From the NCBI GenBank assembly GCA_021208565.1, contig JAJOJN010000086.1, positions 1 through 38,121 of the forward strand: 38,121 nt of DNA. The letters run 5' to 3'. A program made the translations under genes and the position numbers. Below are positions 26,642-35,474 of the stretch, piece after piece. The notes under the pieces are model-generated. The model ran no database searches, was not told the DNA's origin, and worked only from the letters and a program-made list of their open reading frames with translations. The DNA is from Nitrincola sp. (lineage in GTDB: Bacteria; Pseudomonadota; Gammaproteobacteria; Pseudomonadales; Balneatricaceae). Every line of letters begins with the position of its first letter. Position 1 is the first letter of the stretch.

Positions 26642-27823
26642 ATGCGACATAACCCAAACGAAAAGAAAGTCGCCGCTCAACGCATCAGTGTGATCGGCGC
26701 ACTCGTCAATTCGTTTCTCAGTGTTATCAAGATCATTGGCGGTTTTTTAACGGGATCTGCCGCACTGGTAGCGGATGGTTTTCACTCCCTATCAGATGTC
26801 GCGACAGATATGATGGTGATATTTTTGGTGGGCGTCTCCCACAAAAAACCTGATAAAGAGCATCCTTGGGGACATGGTCGATTTGAAACTCTCGGTACTG
26901 TCTTTTTAGCCGTCATACTGTTGCTGGTTGCTGGCTTGATGACATGGGACAGTCTTAAGCTGCTATTTTCAGGCGAGATCCCCGCCCCACCGGCATGGCC
27001 AGCGCTTGTGATTGCCGCGATCTCTATCCTAGCCAATGAGTTACTGTTTATTTATACCCTAAAAGTAGGCAAAGCGAATCAATCCAATTTGATTATCGCT
27101 AATGCCTGGCATCACCGAACCGATTCACTCTCATCAATAGTCGTGTTATTTGCCTTGGCAGGCGCGATGTTGGGCGTTTGGTGGTTGGATGCACTGGCTG
27201 CCGTTTTAGTCGCCTTACTCATAGGCAAAATTGGCGTAGACCTGCTTCTGAAGAGCCTTGCTGAACTTGTTGATACGGGGTTACCCCCTGAACGAATCGA
27301 AGCGCTGCAGAAAACGGCGCGTGAAACAGATGGGGTAATCGATGTACATCATGTCCGCACCCGTCTAATGGGCGGTCAGAGCCTTTTAGAGATACATATC
27401 CAGGTTGCGCCACATATTAGTGCTTCTGAGGGGCATTACATTGGTGACAGTGTTTGCGAAGCGCTTAAAGAAGAGTTTGATGATATCAGTTACATCATTT
27501 ACCACATCGACACCTATGATGATGAAGAAGTCCTCGCTGCCGATCTTCCAAAGCTAGCCAGCCGAAGAGAAATACAACAAGTAATCGACATGGCTTTTTC
27601 AGATCTGCTCGGTGATATTCCTGAATATCACCTGAGCATTTACTATTCGAAAACCAGCTTTGCCATTGAGATCAAACTACCGGATAACCGTATGCTTATC
27701 ACAAATCGTTTAAGTAATGATCAACTGCAACATTATCTCAATGAAACCTTCTCGACCATCAAAGGTTATCGCTCAATTTCCATATGGACTTCAACAGACA
27801 CTCTCGAACACTATTCGCCGTAA
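26642..27823 (+). CDS. Cation diffusion facilitator with an extra C-terminal domain
   Basis: Inner-membrane exporter of divalent metal ions (Zn, Fe, Mn or similar). Six helices carry the two metal-site motifs: DGFHSLSDVATD in helix 2 and HHRTDSLSS in helix 5 (HxxxD pair). A cytoplasmic metal-binding dimer domain follows (GVIDVHHVRTRLMGGQSLLEIHIQV). The ATG at 26642 gives 393 residues, about 90 more than FieF-type exporters. The excess is a C-terminal segment from about residue 310 (REIQQVIDMAFSDLLGD to [16 protein letters not shown]). The frame is open back to a GTG at 26597. The 3' end overlaps convergent gor by 13 bp. Confidence 0.9.
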   Translation: MRHNPNEKKVAAQRISVIGALVNSFLSVIKIIGGFLTGSAALVADGFHSLSDVATDMMVIFLVGVSHKKPDKEHPWGHGRFETLGTVFLAVILLLVAGLMTWDSLKLLFSGEIPAPPAWPALVIAAISILANELLFIYTLKVGKANQSNLIIANAWHHRTDSLSSIVVLFALAGAMLGVWWLDALAAVLVALLIGKIGVDLLLKSLAELVDTGLPPERIEALQKTARETDGVIDVHHVRTRLMGGQSLLEIHIQVAPHISASEGHYIGDSVCEALKEEFDDISYIIYHIDTYDDEEVLAADLPKLASRREIQQVIDMAFSDLLGDIPEYHLSIYYSKTSFAIEIKLPDNRMLITNRLSNDQLQHYLNETFSTIKGYRSISIWTSTDTLEHYSP

Positions 27824-29182
27824 CGACGAGAGGGTTCTCGCATCGTGACAAACTCCTCCGCAGCGGTGGGATGTATGCCAATAGTGGCATCAAAAGTGGC
27901 CTTGGTAGCGCCCGCTTTCAAAGCAACCGCGATACCCTGAATAATTTCTCCTGCATCAGCACCCACCATATGAACCCCCACTACGCGATCTGTCTGACGA
28001 TCCACAAGCAGCTTCATGAGTGTTCTTTCCTCACTGCCACTTAAAGTATGTTTCATGGATCTAAACTCAGAGCGATAAACATCGAGTTGAGGAAAACGCG
28101 CTACCGCCTCTTCCTCTGTTAAACCAACAGTTCCGATATTGGGTTGCGAAAAAACAGCGGTAGGGATTAATTCATATTCAACATCAGGGCTACCCTGACC
28201 GTATAATCGTCTAACCAAAGCCATGCCCTCAGCAAGAGCAACCGGTGTCAACTGCACTCGATCAATCACATCACCCACAGCATAAATAGAAGGTATTGAG
28301 GTTTGGTACTGGTCATTCACTTGGATAGCGCCATTCTTTGCCAAATGCACACCAACCGACTCCAAACCCAGCCCTTGCGTTTTGGGCACTCTTCCTGTTG
28401 CCACCATCACTTGATCAACAAGTTCATTACCTCCCTGCTTGAAGAACACCTTTAACAAACCATCGACTTGCTTCTCAATGCGTTCAATCTCAGTATTAAA
28501 GCGAAGCTTGACACCTTTTTTCGCAACTTCCTGGGCGGTATATTCGCGCACCTCTTGATCAAAACCTTTTAAAAACAGATCACCTCGATGCACTAACTGA
28601 GTATCAGCACCTAAAACCCGCAAAAATGCCTGCAAACTCAATCGCAATATAACCCAACCACCCACTACAAGGATACGTTTGGGGAAGGTTTCTAAATCAA
28701 AAAACTTCATTGGAAGTGATGATATGTTCTGCTCCAGGTATATCGGGAACAAAAGGCCAACCGCCAACGGCTACCAGTATCCGCTCTGCGGTGTATTCAT
28801 TTTCACCTACCCTAACCGCATGTGGGCCGGCAATCACAGCCCTACCCTCGATCAGAGTACAGCCAGAATTCACCAATAGATTCCGATAAACGCCGTTGAG
28901 TCTTGCGATTTCCTTTATCTTATTGTCTCTCAAACGTGGCCAATCGAAACTGACATCCGCTGCACTCAAGCCAAAACCAGCAGCTTCTTTAAACGATTCA
29001 GCATAGTTTGATGCATAGACATAAAGCTTTTTAGGCACACACCCCACATTTACGCAGGTACCACCTAAATAACGCTCTTCAGCTACCGCTACACGTACAC
29101 CCATACCAGCGGCCATGCGTGCCGCTCTTACACCACCGGATCCTGCCCCAATCACGAATAGATCAAAATCAAATTGACTCAT
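27811..29182 (-). CDS. gor: Glutathione-disulfide reductase (several indels)
   Basis: FAD enzyme that regenerates glutathione with NADPH. FAD fold: [17 protein letters not shown]; redox disulfide: [13 protein letters not shown]; second FAD motif: SIYAVGDV; C-terminal active-site His: [10 protein letters not shown]. The frame breaks at 28699-28704, where six T on the coding strand should be five (SNEVFDLETFP). Within 28613-28660 three further single-base insertions scramble and then restore the frame, so the NADPH-binding motif reads [20 protein letters not shown]; undoing them gives [19 protein letters not shown]. The corrected length is 455 residues, close to E. coli Gor (450). The start at 29182 follows AGGAGC. 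It shares a 192-bp divergent region with xthA. Confidence 0.92.
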
Positions 29183-29374
29183 GAATTGCTCCTGTTTGTC
29201 ACACTATTCAATTTATCTAAAGAATACACTGAATCTAGAGACTTTGACCAATCACTGCTAACTAAATATCAGATTAATAAAGACTATCAATCTAATCACT
29301 GGATTCGATTTGCTGTATCATCAAATGGCTTTTAGAATGTGTCTACCTTTGATTACGGCAAGAGAGTTCAGTTC

Positions 29375-30190
29375 ATGAAATTGGTTTCATTTAACACCAA
29401 CAGTATCCGGATGCGTTTGCACCAACTTGAGGCTTTGATTCAAAGCCATCAGCCCGATGTCATTGGCATCCAAGAAACCAAAGTCACTGATGAAGACTTT
29501 CCACTGGCTGAGATAGAAGCATTGGGTTACCACGCTTATTTTCACGGGCAAAAAAACCATTACGGGGTCTGCTTACTGTCCAAGACACCAGCCATCAGTA
29601 TTCAGAAAGGCTTTCCTAGCGATGATGAAAATGCACAAAAGCGCCTGATTATTGGCGAGTTCTTGAGTGAGTCAGGCAAGCCATATACCCTGATTAACGG
29701 GTATTTTCCTCAAGGGGAGAATGTTGAACATGCGGTTAAATTTCCGGCAAAACGCAAATTCTACGCTGATCTTTTAGCATTGCTCCATACCCAATATACA
29801 GCCGATCAGCCATTGATTGTTATGGGAGACCTTAACATTTCGGCAGAAGATATTGATATCGGGATAGGTGAAGCAAACAGAAAGCGCTGGTTAAAAACGG
29901 GCAAAACCAGCTTCCAACCCGAAGAAAGGGAATGGCTAGCTCACTTACATACTTGGGGGCTTATTGATACTTACCGCGTTATTCACCCAACGAAGGATGA
30001 CAAATTTAGCTGGTTCGACTATCGCAGCAAAGGCTTTGAAGATGATCCTAAACGAGGTCTTAGAATAGATGCTATCCTAGCCACTCAATCCTTAGCAGAT
30101 TGCTGCACTGACAGTGATATTGATTATGACATCAGAGGCATGACCAAACCCTCAGATCATGCCCCTGTCTGGTCTGCGTTTAATTACTAA
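29375..30190 (+). CDS. xthA: Exodeoxyribonuclease III
   Basis: DNA repair nuclease with AP-endonuclease and 3'-exonuclease activities, 271 residues. Opening [17 protein letters not shown] holds the metal-site Asn, and VIGIQETKV the metal-binding Glu. Later motifs are GYFPQGE, the catalytic [22 protein letters not shown] and the C-terminal SDHAPVW with the catalytic His. The ATG at 29375 follows GAGAG; the frame extends to 29339 but those codons are not part of the family start. The 3' end overlaps the convergent two-domain Usp gene by 11 bp. The frame is intact. Confidence 0.95.
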   Translation: MKLVSFNTNSIRMRLHQLEALIQSHQPDVIGIQETKVTDEDFPLAEIEALGYHAYFHGQKNHYGVCLLSKTPAISIQKGFPSDDENAQKRLIIGEFLSESGKPYTLINGYFPQGENVEHAVKFPAKRKFYADLLALLHTQYTADQPLIVMGDLNISAEDIDIGIGEANRKRWLKTGKTSFQPEEREWLAHLHTWGLIDTYRVIHPTKDDKFSWFDYRSKGFEDDPKRGLRIDAILATQSLADCCTDSDIDYDIRGMTKPSDHAPVWSAFNY

Positions 30191-31109
30191 TCTGATCAGG
30201 TTTAATCACTAAAACATCACAAGGTATAGCGTCGAGCACTCTCTCGACGCTACTCCCTAGCAAAAGACGATCAATCATTCCTCTAGCTAAAGAGCCCATT
30301 ACCACAATATTGATACTTTGTTGATGAACAAATTGGGGTAGCACTTTGTGAAATTCTCCCTCTTGTACATGCAATAAGCCTAAGTCAAAAGAGGCGTCAT
30401 ATTCTTTAACCACCTGCTGCAGTTTGAGTTGATGCTCTTCCCTCATACGCCGATGGAGCGTTTCAAAGTCACCAATAACCGTATCATCAAAAATAGCCGC
30501 TTGAGGTATTTGAGCATAGGTGTGAAGTAAATGAAGCTCTGCACCCAGTGCATTGGCAAGCTCACTGGCGTAATCCAAAATATGTTGATCTACCTGTGTA
30601 GCTTGATCATGTTCATGAAAAGGGTCAATGCAAGCGACGATTCGCACATGTTCTGGCCAAGGGCGTTCTTTACACAGGAGTAAGGGTGTTTGAGCCTGCC
30701 TAAGCAGCAACCAGTCTTGTGGTGCTAATAAACGGTGAAGAAGATGCGGATGCTCCGCGACCTCATGCAAGATTAGATCGGGCTGAAAACGCTCTGCTTT
30801 TGTCAGTACACCATCCGTAACATCTTTCGCCCAAGCCACATCCGTACCGATTCTATAGGGCTTATGTCGATAAGAAGACGCAATACGATCCAGATCCTTT
30901 TCCATGTCCCGCAATCGCTGATGTTGGATATTCTCCAGTAGCGAAGGACTAATCATATTCATACTACTGGGGTAAGATTGATATCCGCATTGAAACAGTT
31001 CGATCGATGAATGTGCGGCATCACCAATACGTATTGCTTTATCTAACAAACTGTCAGTGGGCTCATTAGTCGTCATGTTGACCAGCATTTTATTAAGCTT
31101 AACCATCAT
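30180..31109 (-). CDS. Two-domain universal stress protein (UspE-like)
   Basis: A 309-residue cytoplasmic protein made of two tandem Usp domains (about 1-150 and 151-305). The second opens [17 protein letters not shown] and ends [39 protein letters not shown]; its glycine pattern is degenerate (GSLA instead of GxxG), so ATP binding is uncertain. The first domain keeps [11 protein letters not shown] and [17 protein letters not shown] lies 4 bases before the first of two adjacent ATGs and 7 before the second, so the true start may be 31106. A degenerate Fnr-like dyad sits about 60 bp upstream (31164-31177). Confidence 0.87.
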   Translation of the reverse strand: MMVKLNKMLVNMTTNEPTDSLLDKAIRIGDAAHSSIELFQCGYQSYPSSMNMISPSLLENIQHQRLRDMEKDLDRIASSYRHKPYRIGTDVAWAKDVTDGVLTKAERFQPDLILHEVAEHPHLLHRLLAPQDWLLLRQAQTPLLLCKERPWPEHVRIVACIDPFHEHDQATQVDQHILDYASELANALGAELHLLHTYAQIPQAAIFDDTVIGDFETLHRRMREEHQLKLQQVVKEYDASFDLGLLHVQEGEFHKVLPQFVHQQSINIVVMGSLARGMIDRLLLGSSVERVLDAIPCDVLVIKPDQISN

Positions 31110-31173
31110 TGCTCTCCAAACATTCTGTCTGTTTAAAGTCTAGCTGATAAGCGTTTATTTATACTGATCTATC

Positions 31174-31800
31174 TCAGCAAAACGGCCAAATACAGATTCG
31201 CGAAGGAAGACGACAATTAGGGAGTTGCGACTCATAAGTTCTGGCACGACTTTCGACAGTACGCGCGACATTAATTAACCAAGGTTTATTATTGTAAGTA
31301 CGGTTTCTAAAGCCGGTGTGTCCTTCATGATAGTTTAAGTAAAGATTAAACGCGTCATTCAAGGCGACGCCATTTCGCTGATGAGAGATACTGTTATACC
31401 AACCAATAAAATCTAAGGCATCGTCGATATTGGTTCGTCTTGCCAAACGATTACCTGTCGCACGTTGATAATCACTCCAAGTCCCATCTTGTGCTTGCGC
31501 ATAACCAAATGCTGAGGATTTACGGGGCATGGGGATAAAACCGAATAAGGTTGGCCTTGGCGGTCTGGCGTTGTGCACGAAGGAGGATTCTTGTCTCACA
31601 AAGGCTATCTGTATAGAAACCGGCGTTCCCCAACGAGCCTCAGATTTTCTGGCAGCGCGATACCAGCTAGGATCATGAGCGATGATTTCACAGATATTGT
31701 CATGTGCTCTTGCCGGTGGAGGTGACGAAGCACAGCCGGTCATCAACAGGATGGCAGACAATACGAGGATTATTAAGGAGTTTTTGATAAGACAATTCAT
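31174..31800 (-). CDS. Lipoprotein with a lytic transglycosylase (SLT) domain
   Basis: A 208-residue lipoprotein. The signal MNCLIKNSLIILVLSAILLMTGC ends in the lipobox LMTGC, with Ser-Ser after Cys23, so outer-membrane sorting is likely. The SLT-like domain has the presumed catalytic Glu in IAFVRQESSFVHNARPP, then SAFGYAQAQDGTWSDYQRATG and the NLYLNYHEGHTGF segment. This is the pattern of short lipoprotein transglycosylases that act on peptidoglycan. The C-terminus has three cysteines (NCRLPSRICIWPFC), which may form a disulfide. It stands alone, downstream of the permease terminator. Confidence 0.85.
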   Translation of the reverse strand: MNCLIKNSLIILVLSAILLMTGCASSPPPARAHDNICEIIAHDPSWYRAARKSEARWGTPVSIQIAFVRQESSFVHNARPPRPTLFGFIPMPRKSSAFGYAQAQDGTWSDYQRATGNRLARRTNIDDALDFIGWYNSISHQRNGVALNDAFNLYLNYHEGHTGFRNRTYNNKPWLINVARTVESRARTYESQLPNCRLPSRICIWPFC

Positions 31801-31826
31801 ACATAAAATATACCTGATTATGTACG

Positions 31827-31866
31827 AAAAAAAAACCCCACCCTAGTGACAAACATGGTGGGGTTT
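31827..31866 (-). terminator. Rho-independent terminator of the permease gene
   Basis: On the reverse strand a 10-bp stem (AAACCCCACC, 31866-31857, with GGTGGGGTTT, 31842-31833) encloses 14 nt and runs into a T tract (31827-31835). It lies 20 bp after the permease stop at 31886 and just before the transglycosylase gene, which therefore needs its own promoter. Confidence 0.9.
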
Positions 31867-31885
31867 CGCGTGTTACGGAATCCGA

Positions 31886-33304
31886 TTAATGAGGATGCTT
31901 ACCCTCTTCCACCACGGCGGGGTCGGGATTCTCTTCTATATGTATCGGCTCTTCAGGTGCTTCACCAGCATGCTCTTCCTGAGCTTTTTTGCTACGCATT
32001 TCGATCAAGAACCAAAGTACAAGACCTGCACCTAAGCCCCATGCAGCACCATGAGTCGCTAATACAACACCCATGATACCCGCAACACCCATCGAAGTTG
32101 CATTGTCAATCTGCTCAACAGCGACAGCAATACACAGGTATCCAGTGATAAGCAGTGTGATCGATAAGGCGATTGGCAGTACAGGTCTGAACAAGGTCAC
32201 CAAAGGCAACAAGAACAGAGCGATAAAACCAACGATCCAGAAGACACCCGCACCCGAATAGATGGTATCCATTGCACCACGACCATAGCGGTAACGCTCA
32301 GCAATAGTGGCCATTACACCGGTAAACAGTGGACCTGCCAATCCAGGGTAAGGTGCAAAGAAAGAGTGCATCAGGTTACGGATACCTGTCACCAAGTGAA
32401 CACGGTCAACGTTGACTTCAATTTTTTCATCTGGGCGAAGATGGTCAACACGCTTGAGAAGACTCTGACCCACGATGATGTCACCAAAAGCGATGATGTA
32501 AGCAATGATCGCGGTAGGTATCGCAGCTAACATCAACTGGAAGGTTGGGAAACCTATAGTGAATGGCAAATAATCCCAAATTTTACCAAAAGCGGGTAAT
32601 TCAACGCCCCACTGAACCGCAGGTAACGGATATTCAGAAACTGACCAGCCGATGACCATAGTGATCAACATGCCAGGCACCATACCGTAACCTGCAATAA
32701 TTTTAGCCCAACGATGCTTCTCGACCCAATCACGGAAAGAGAGAGAGAAAAGCACGTAAACGGTAATTAAACCACCAATGCCTAAGGAAATGGGCGTATT
32801 ATATAAACGACCACCTTCACTGATTTCGCCACTGATCGCCGCAATACCAGCACCTAACAAAATACCCGCTTTAATTGAGTTAGGAATGTTATTGACCAAC
32901 TTACTGCCTAATCGGGTAATCCCCATGAATAGGAAGATAAAGGTAACAACCAACTGAAGTGCCACCAAGGCTCTAATAGCATCAGGGCCCGGTTCGAAAC
33001 CGCCGATGAATAAAAGCACAACTGGAATGGCTGGAGTAATCCAACCGGGTACAAAGGGAACACCTAAAAGGTTAGGCAACATAAATCCAATGCCACACAC
33101 GACAACATAAGCGAGTGCAACATCATAAGGCAGGCCAAGATAACGCTCTAGCAACGGGATCATACCCATCGCGACCACGAACATGACCAGTGCTTGAATC
33201 GTTTCTGCCACTTCCCAACGGTAGTGTATGAACGGCAGGCGGATCTTAAAGGGACCCGCAGGCCAGTAAGGGTGTTCCTCACCATGCTTACGCTGATATA
33301 ACAT
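31886..33304 (-). CDS. Putative NCS2/SLC23-like permease
   Basis: Inner-membrane protein of 472 residues with about 12 to 14 hydrophobic helices. The layout resembles the nucleobase/ascorbate (NCS2) and SulP folds: VPGWITPAIPVVLLFIGG, LVNNIPNSIKAGILLGAGIAAISG, a central AFGDIIVGQSLLKR and GIRNLMHSFFAPYPGLAGPLFTGVMAT. No residue set fixes the substrate. It ends in an acidic, His-containing tail (EEHAGEAPEEPIHIEENPD). The start at 33304 follows GAGAG. It is divergent from yqhA across a 237-bp region containing a strong dyad. Confidence 0.75.
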   Translation of the reverse strand: MLYQRKHGEEHPYWPAGPFKIRLPFIHYRWEVAETIQALVMFVVAMGMIPLLERYLGLPYDVALAYVVVCGIGFMLPNLLGVPFVPGWITPAIPVVLLFIGGFEPGPDAIRALVALQLVVTFIFLFMGITRLGSKLVNNIPNSIKAGILLGAGIAAISGEISEGGRLYNTPISLGIGGLITVYVLFSLSFRDWVEKHRWAKIIAGYGMVPGMLITMVIGWSVSEYPLPAVQWGVELPAFGKIWDYLPFTIGFPTFQLMLAAIPTAIIAYIIAFGDIIVGQSLLKRVDHLRPDEKIEVNVDRVHLVTGIRNLMHSFFAPYPGLAGPLFTGVMATIAERYRYGRGAMDTIYSGAGVFWIVGFIALFLLPLVTLFRPVLPIALSITLLITGYLCIAVAVEQIDNATSMGVAGIMGVVLATHGAAWGLGAGLVLWFLIEMRSKKAQEEHAGEAPEEPIHIEENPDPAVVEEGKHPH

Positions 33305-33415
33305 AGGGCTCTCTCTGTATTTTTCCTTAGAAAGGGGTTGAGGTCACAAAAAACGAACCTCATGGGACGTGGTAAAGGTAAACCCTTACATAGAGTGAAG
33401 TCGATACTGATGAGA

Positions 33416-33448
33416 AATACTTTAGTCGAAATTAGCCACTAAAGTATT
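33416..33448. repeat. Large dyad between the permease and yqhA
   Basis: AATACTTTAGT (33416-33426) and ACTAAAGTATT (33438-33448) are exact reverse complements around an 11-nt centre, 22 bp centre to centre (two helical turns). There is no T tract, so it reads as an operator for a dimeric regulator rather than a terminator. It lies 112 bp from the permease start and 94 bp from the yqhA start, fit to control either gene. Confidence 0.6.
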
Positions 33449-33541
33449 AGGGAAAATCCTCATATTTGAAGAAAGTGAATCTTATGTCACTTTTTGCGAT
33501 CATTGAGACTATGGATTCAATTATACTAAGGCGCCACCATC

Positions 33542-34045
33542 ATGGAAAAATTGCTCAACTCAAGTCGATTTTTAGTGCTTTTTATTGTCGTCATTTGCTC
33601 TATATCGGCCCTATTACTCTATACATCGAGCTTTAATGTCATCATAAATGTTGTCATTGAAGTGATAGGACAGGTTCCTGACACTGCAGATAGTGGCAAG
33701 CGTCTAGCTGTTAAACTATTGAAAATTCTTGACACACTACTGATTGCCGTCACCTTTCAAATCATCGCTGTAAGTCTTTATCGATTGTTTATCTCATCAT
33801 CAGAAACCTGTGGTTCTGGATTGCTAGGTGCGCTAAAAATCAATGATTTTCATGATCTTAAAATCACCCTAATTCAGGTGGCTATGGTGATCATGGTGGT
33901 CCTGTTTCTAGAGCAAGCGGTTGAAGTCGGTGCCACACTGGAAACCTTATACATGGGTGTTGCTATCTCATTAGTCATTTTTAGTGGCATCTTCGCAGCG
34001 AAAAGCATGGGGCATCGATCAGACTCAGCACAAAAAAGCGATTGA
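33542..34045 (+). CDS. YqhA family (UPF0114) membrane protein
   Basis: A 167-residue protein with about four membrane helices (FLVLFIVVICSISALLLYT, LLIAVTFQIIAVSLYRLFI, ITLIQVAMVIMVVLFLEQAV and a C-terminal helix). The LKINDFHDLKITLIQV loop is typical of the UPF0114/YqhA family, whose function is not established. AAGGCG lies before the ATG at 33542. The stop is followed by a short gap holding a TATAAT box (34070-34075) that may start the next transcript. Confidence 0.85.
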   Translation: MEKLLNSSRFLVLFIVVICSISALLLYTSSFNVIINVVIEVIGQVPDTADSGKRLAVKLLKILDTLLIAVTFQIIAVSLYRLFISSSETCGSGLLGALKINDFHDLKITLIQVAMVIMVVLFLEQAVEVGATLETLYMGVAISLVIFSGIFAAKSMGHRSDSAQKSD

Positions 34046-34148
34046 CAAGTTCATCGAAAAAAAACGATCTATAATTATCAACTATACTGTTTTACCGATA
34101 CATCTTCAGTGCTATAACTAAGTTGTAACCCAACGCTGGAGGTGTACC

Positions 34149-34466
34149 ATGAAAACAATTAGACAAGTATCACTGGATTCACACAAAGCCGTGAACGAAC
34201 TGATCCTAAAAGAAGGCTACCGGATTGTTAAAACTGAATTCAGCTTCAATCAGTCAATTGTTGCTTGGATAGAAGAACCCCTAAGGGCCGATCTGCCTAG
34301 CGTACATTGCTTTTTGAAAGTTGTAGAAAACAGTCAACCTGTGCCTTTAGTGTATGAATACGTGAGCTCTGCTTTTAATCCATTCGATTCAAAAGCAGTT
34401 CACTTGTTCCGAGTACCAGAAAGTGTGGTCAGGGCAGAACCGACTCGGTTATCGGCAGTTGCCTGA
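34149..34466 (+). CDS. Hypothetical 105-residue soluble protein
   Basis: I do not recognise this protein. It has no signal peptide or membrane segment, is mixed alpha/beta in look (VNELILKEGYRIVKTEFSF, SIVAWIEEPLRADLP, VHCFLKVVEN, PLVYEYVSSAFNPF) and has one Cys. A strong GGAGG site lies 7 bases before the ATG, and codon use matches the neighbours, so it is likely a real gene. It is 27 bp ahead of the NhaR-like regulator on the same strand and may be cotranscribed with it. A TATAAT at 34070-34075 is a possible -10, but no good -35 is at standard spacing. Confidence 0.7.
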   Translation: MKTIRQVSLDSHKAVNELILKEGYRIVKTEFSFNQSIVAWIEEPLRADLPSVHCFLKVVENSQPVPLVYEYVSSAFNPFDSKAVHLFRVPESVVRAEPTRLSAVA

Positions 34467-34493
34467 TCCAAAGACAAACCATCGGAGTCGCTT

Positions 34494-35387
34494 TTGGATA
34501 AAAAAATCAACTACAAACATCTGCATTATTTTAGAACCATTGCCAAGGAAGGCTCTATTGCAGCCGCTAGTGATATTCTTAAGCTCGCTCCGCAAACATT
34601 AAGTGGGCAATTGGCTCAACTGGAATCTGATTTTGGTCGCCTACTGTTCAAGCGCGAAGGACGCAAGCTTAAATTAACCTCTTTTGGACAACAGGTATTT
34701 GATTATACCGATGCGATGTTTTCAATCGCTGATGAGCTTTCTTACTTCCTGAATACTGATCAACTGATTGAACGTAATATTTTCAGGGTAGGTGTCTCTT
34801 CCTCCATACACAAACTGATTGTCTTTAACCTTATCCAACCTGCCTATAACAAAACACCACAACTCCATCTGATCTGCAAAACAGGAGAAACCGAGCGCCA
34901 GCTCAATGAATTGCGCACCCACAAATTGGACTTGCTGATTACTGACCGCTTAAAAGTGATCGAAGATATCACTGCTTTCCAAATCAAAGAGTTGCTTAGC
35001 TCCGGTATTAGCCTGTTTGCAGCACCTTCTATTGCTCAAAAACTTCGCGATAAAGGCTTACCTGAGAGTTTACAAGACCAAGTATTACTGGCCAATGCGC
35101 GTAATGCTGTGTATTTCGAGCGATTGATCGCCTGGCTAGCCAAGCGCAATATTCACATGCGTATCGGTGCTGAAATAGATGACAGTGCGCTGATCAAAAT
35201 TTTTGGTTCACACCAGATGGGCGTTTTCGCCGCTCCCACCATGATAGCGGATGAAGTTTGCCGTCAGTATCAAGTAGAGCACCTGCTGGAAATCGACTCA
35301 GTACAAGATAAGATTTATGCGATTTATAGCGACATTTCCAACGCATCGCCCTGGATTGAAGAGATTTGTAATACCACTTTCAATTAG
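34494..35387 (+). CDS. LysR-family regulator, NhaR-like
   Basis: A 297-residue transcription factor. The N-terminal winged helix (YKHLHYFRTIAKEGSIAAASDILKLAPQTLSGQLAQLES) closely follows NhaR, the Na+-responsive activator. The effector domain follows (FRVGVSSSIHKLIVFNLIQP onward). The start is a TTG at 34494 with GGAG seven bases before it. No Na+/H+ antiporter gene is in the window, so its target is unknown; NhaR-like proteins also regulate other genes, and the nearest candidates here are the small hypothetical gene and yqhA. Confidence 0.87.
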   Translation: MDKKINYKHLHYFRTIAKEGSIAAASDILKLAPQTLSGQLAQLESDFGRLLFKREGRKLKLTSFGQQVFDYTDAMFSIADELSYFLNTDQLIERNIFRVGVSSSIHKLIVFNLIQPAYNKTPQLHLICKTGETERQLNELRTHKLDLLITDRLKVIEDITAFQIKELLSSGISLFAAPSIAQKLRDKGLPESLQDQVLLANARNAVYFERLIAWLAKRNIHMRIGAEIDDSALIKIFGSHQMGVFAAPTMIADEVCRQYQVEHLLEIDSVQDKIYAIYSDISNASPWIEEICNTTFN

Positions 35388-35474
35388 AGCGTCTGTTTTT
35401 GAAAGGCTGGATTCCCTTTTGGCTATAAAAATATCGTACACTCTAGCAGTCAGATAACTAGGGTAGGAATTGTC

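Noticed and set aside
33305-33415. Riboswitch ahead of the permease
   Set aside because: Only a 6-bp stem (TGAGGT/ACCTCA at 33339-33362) is visible; there is no conserved purine, guanidine or other aptamer core that I recognise.
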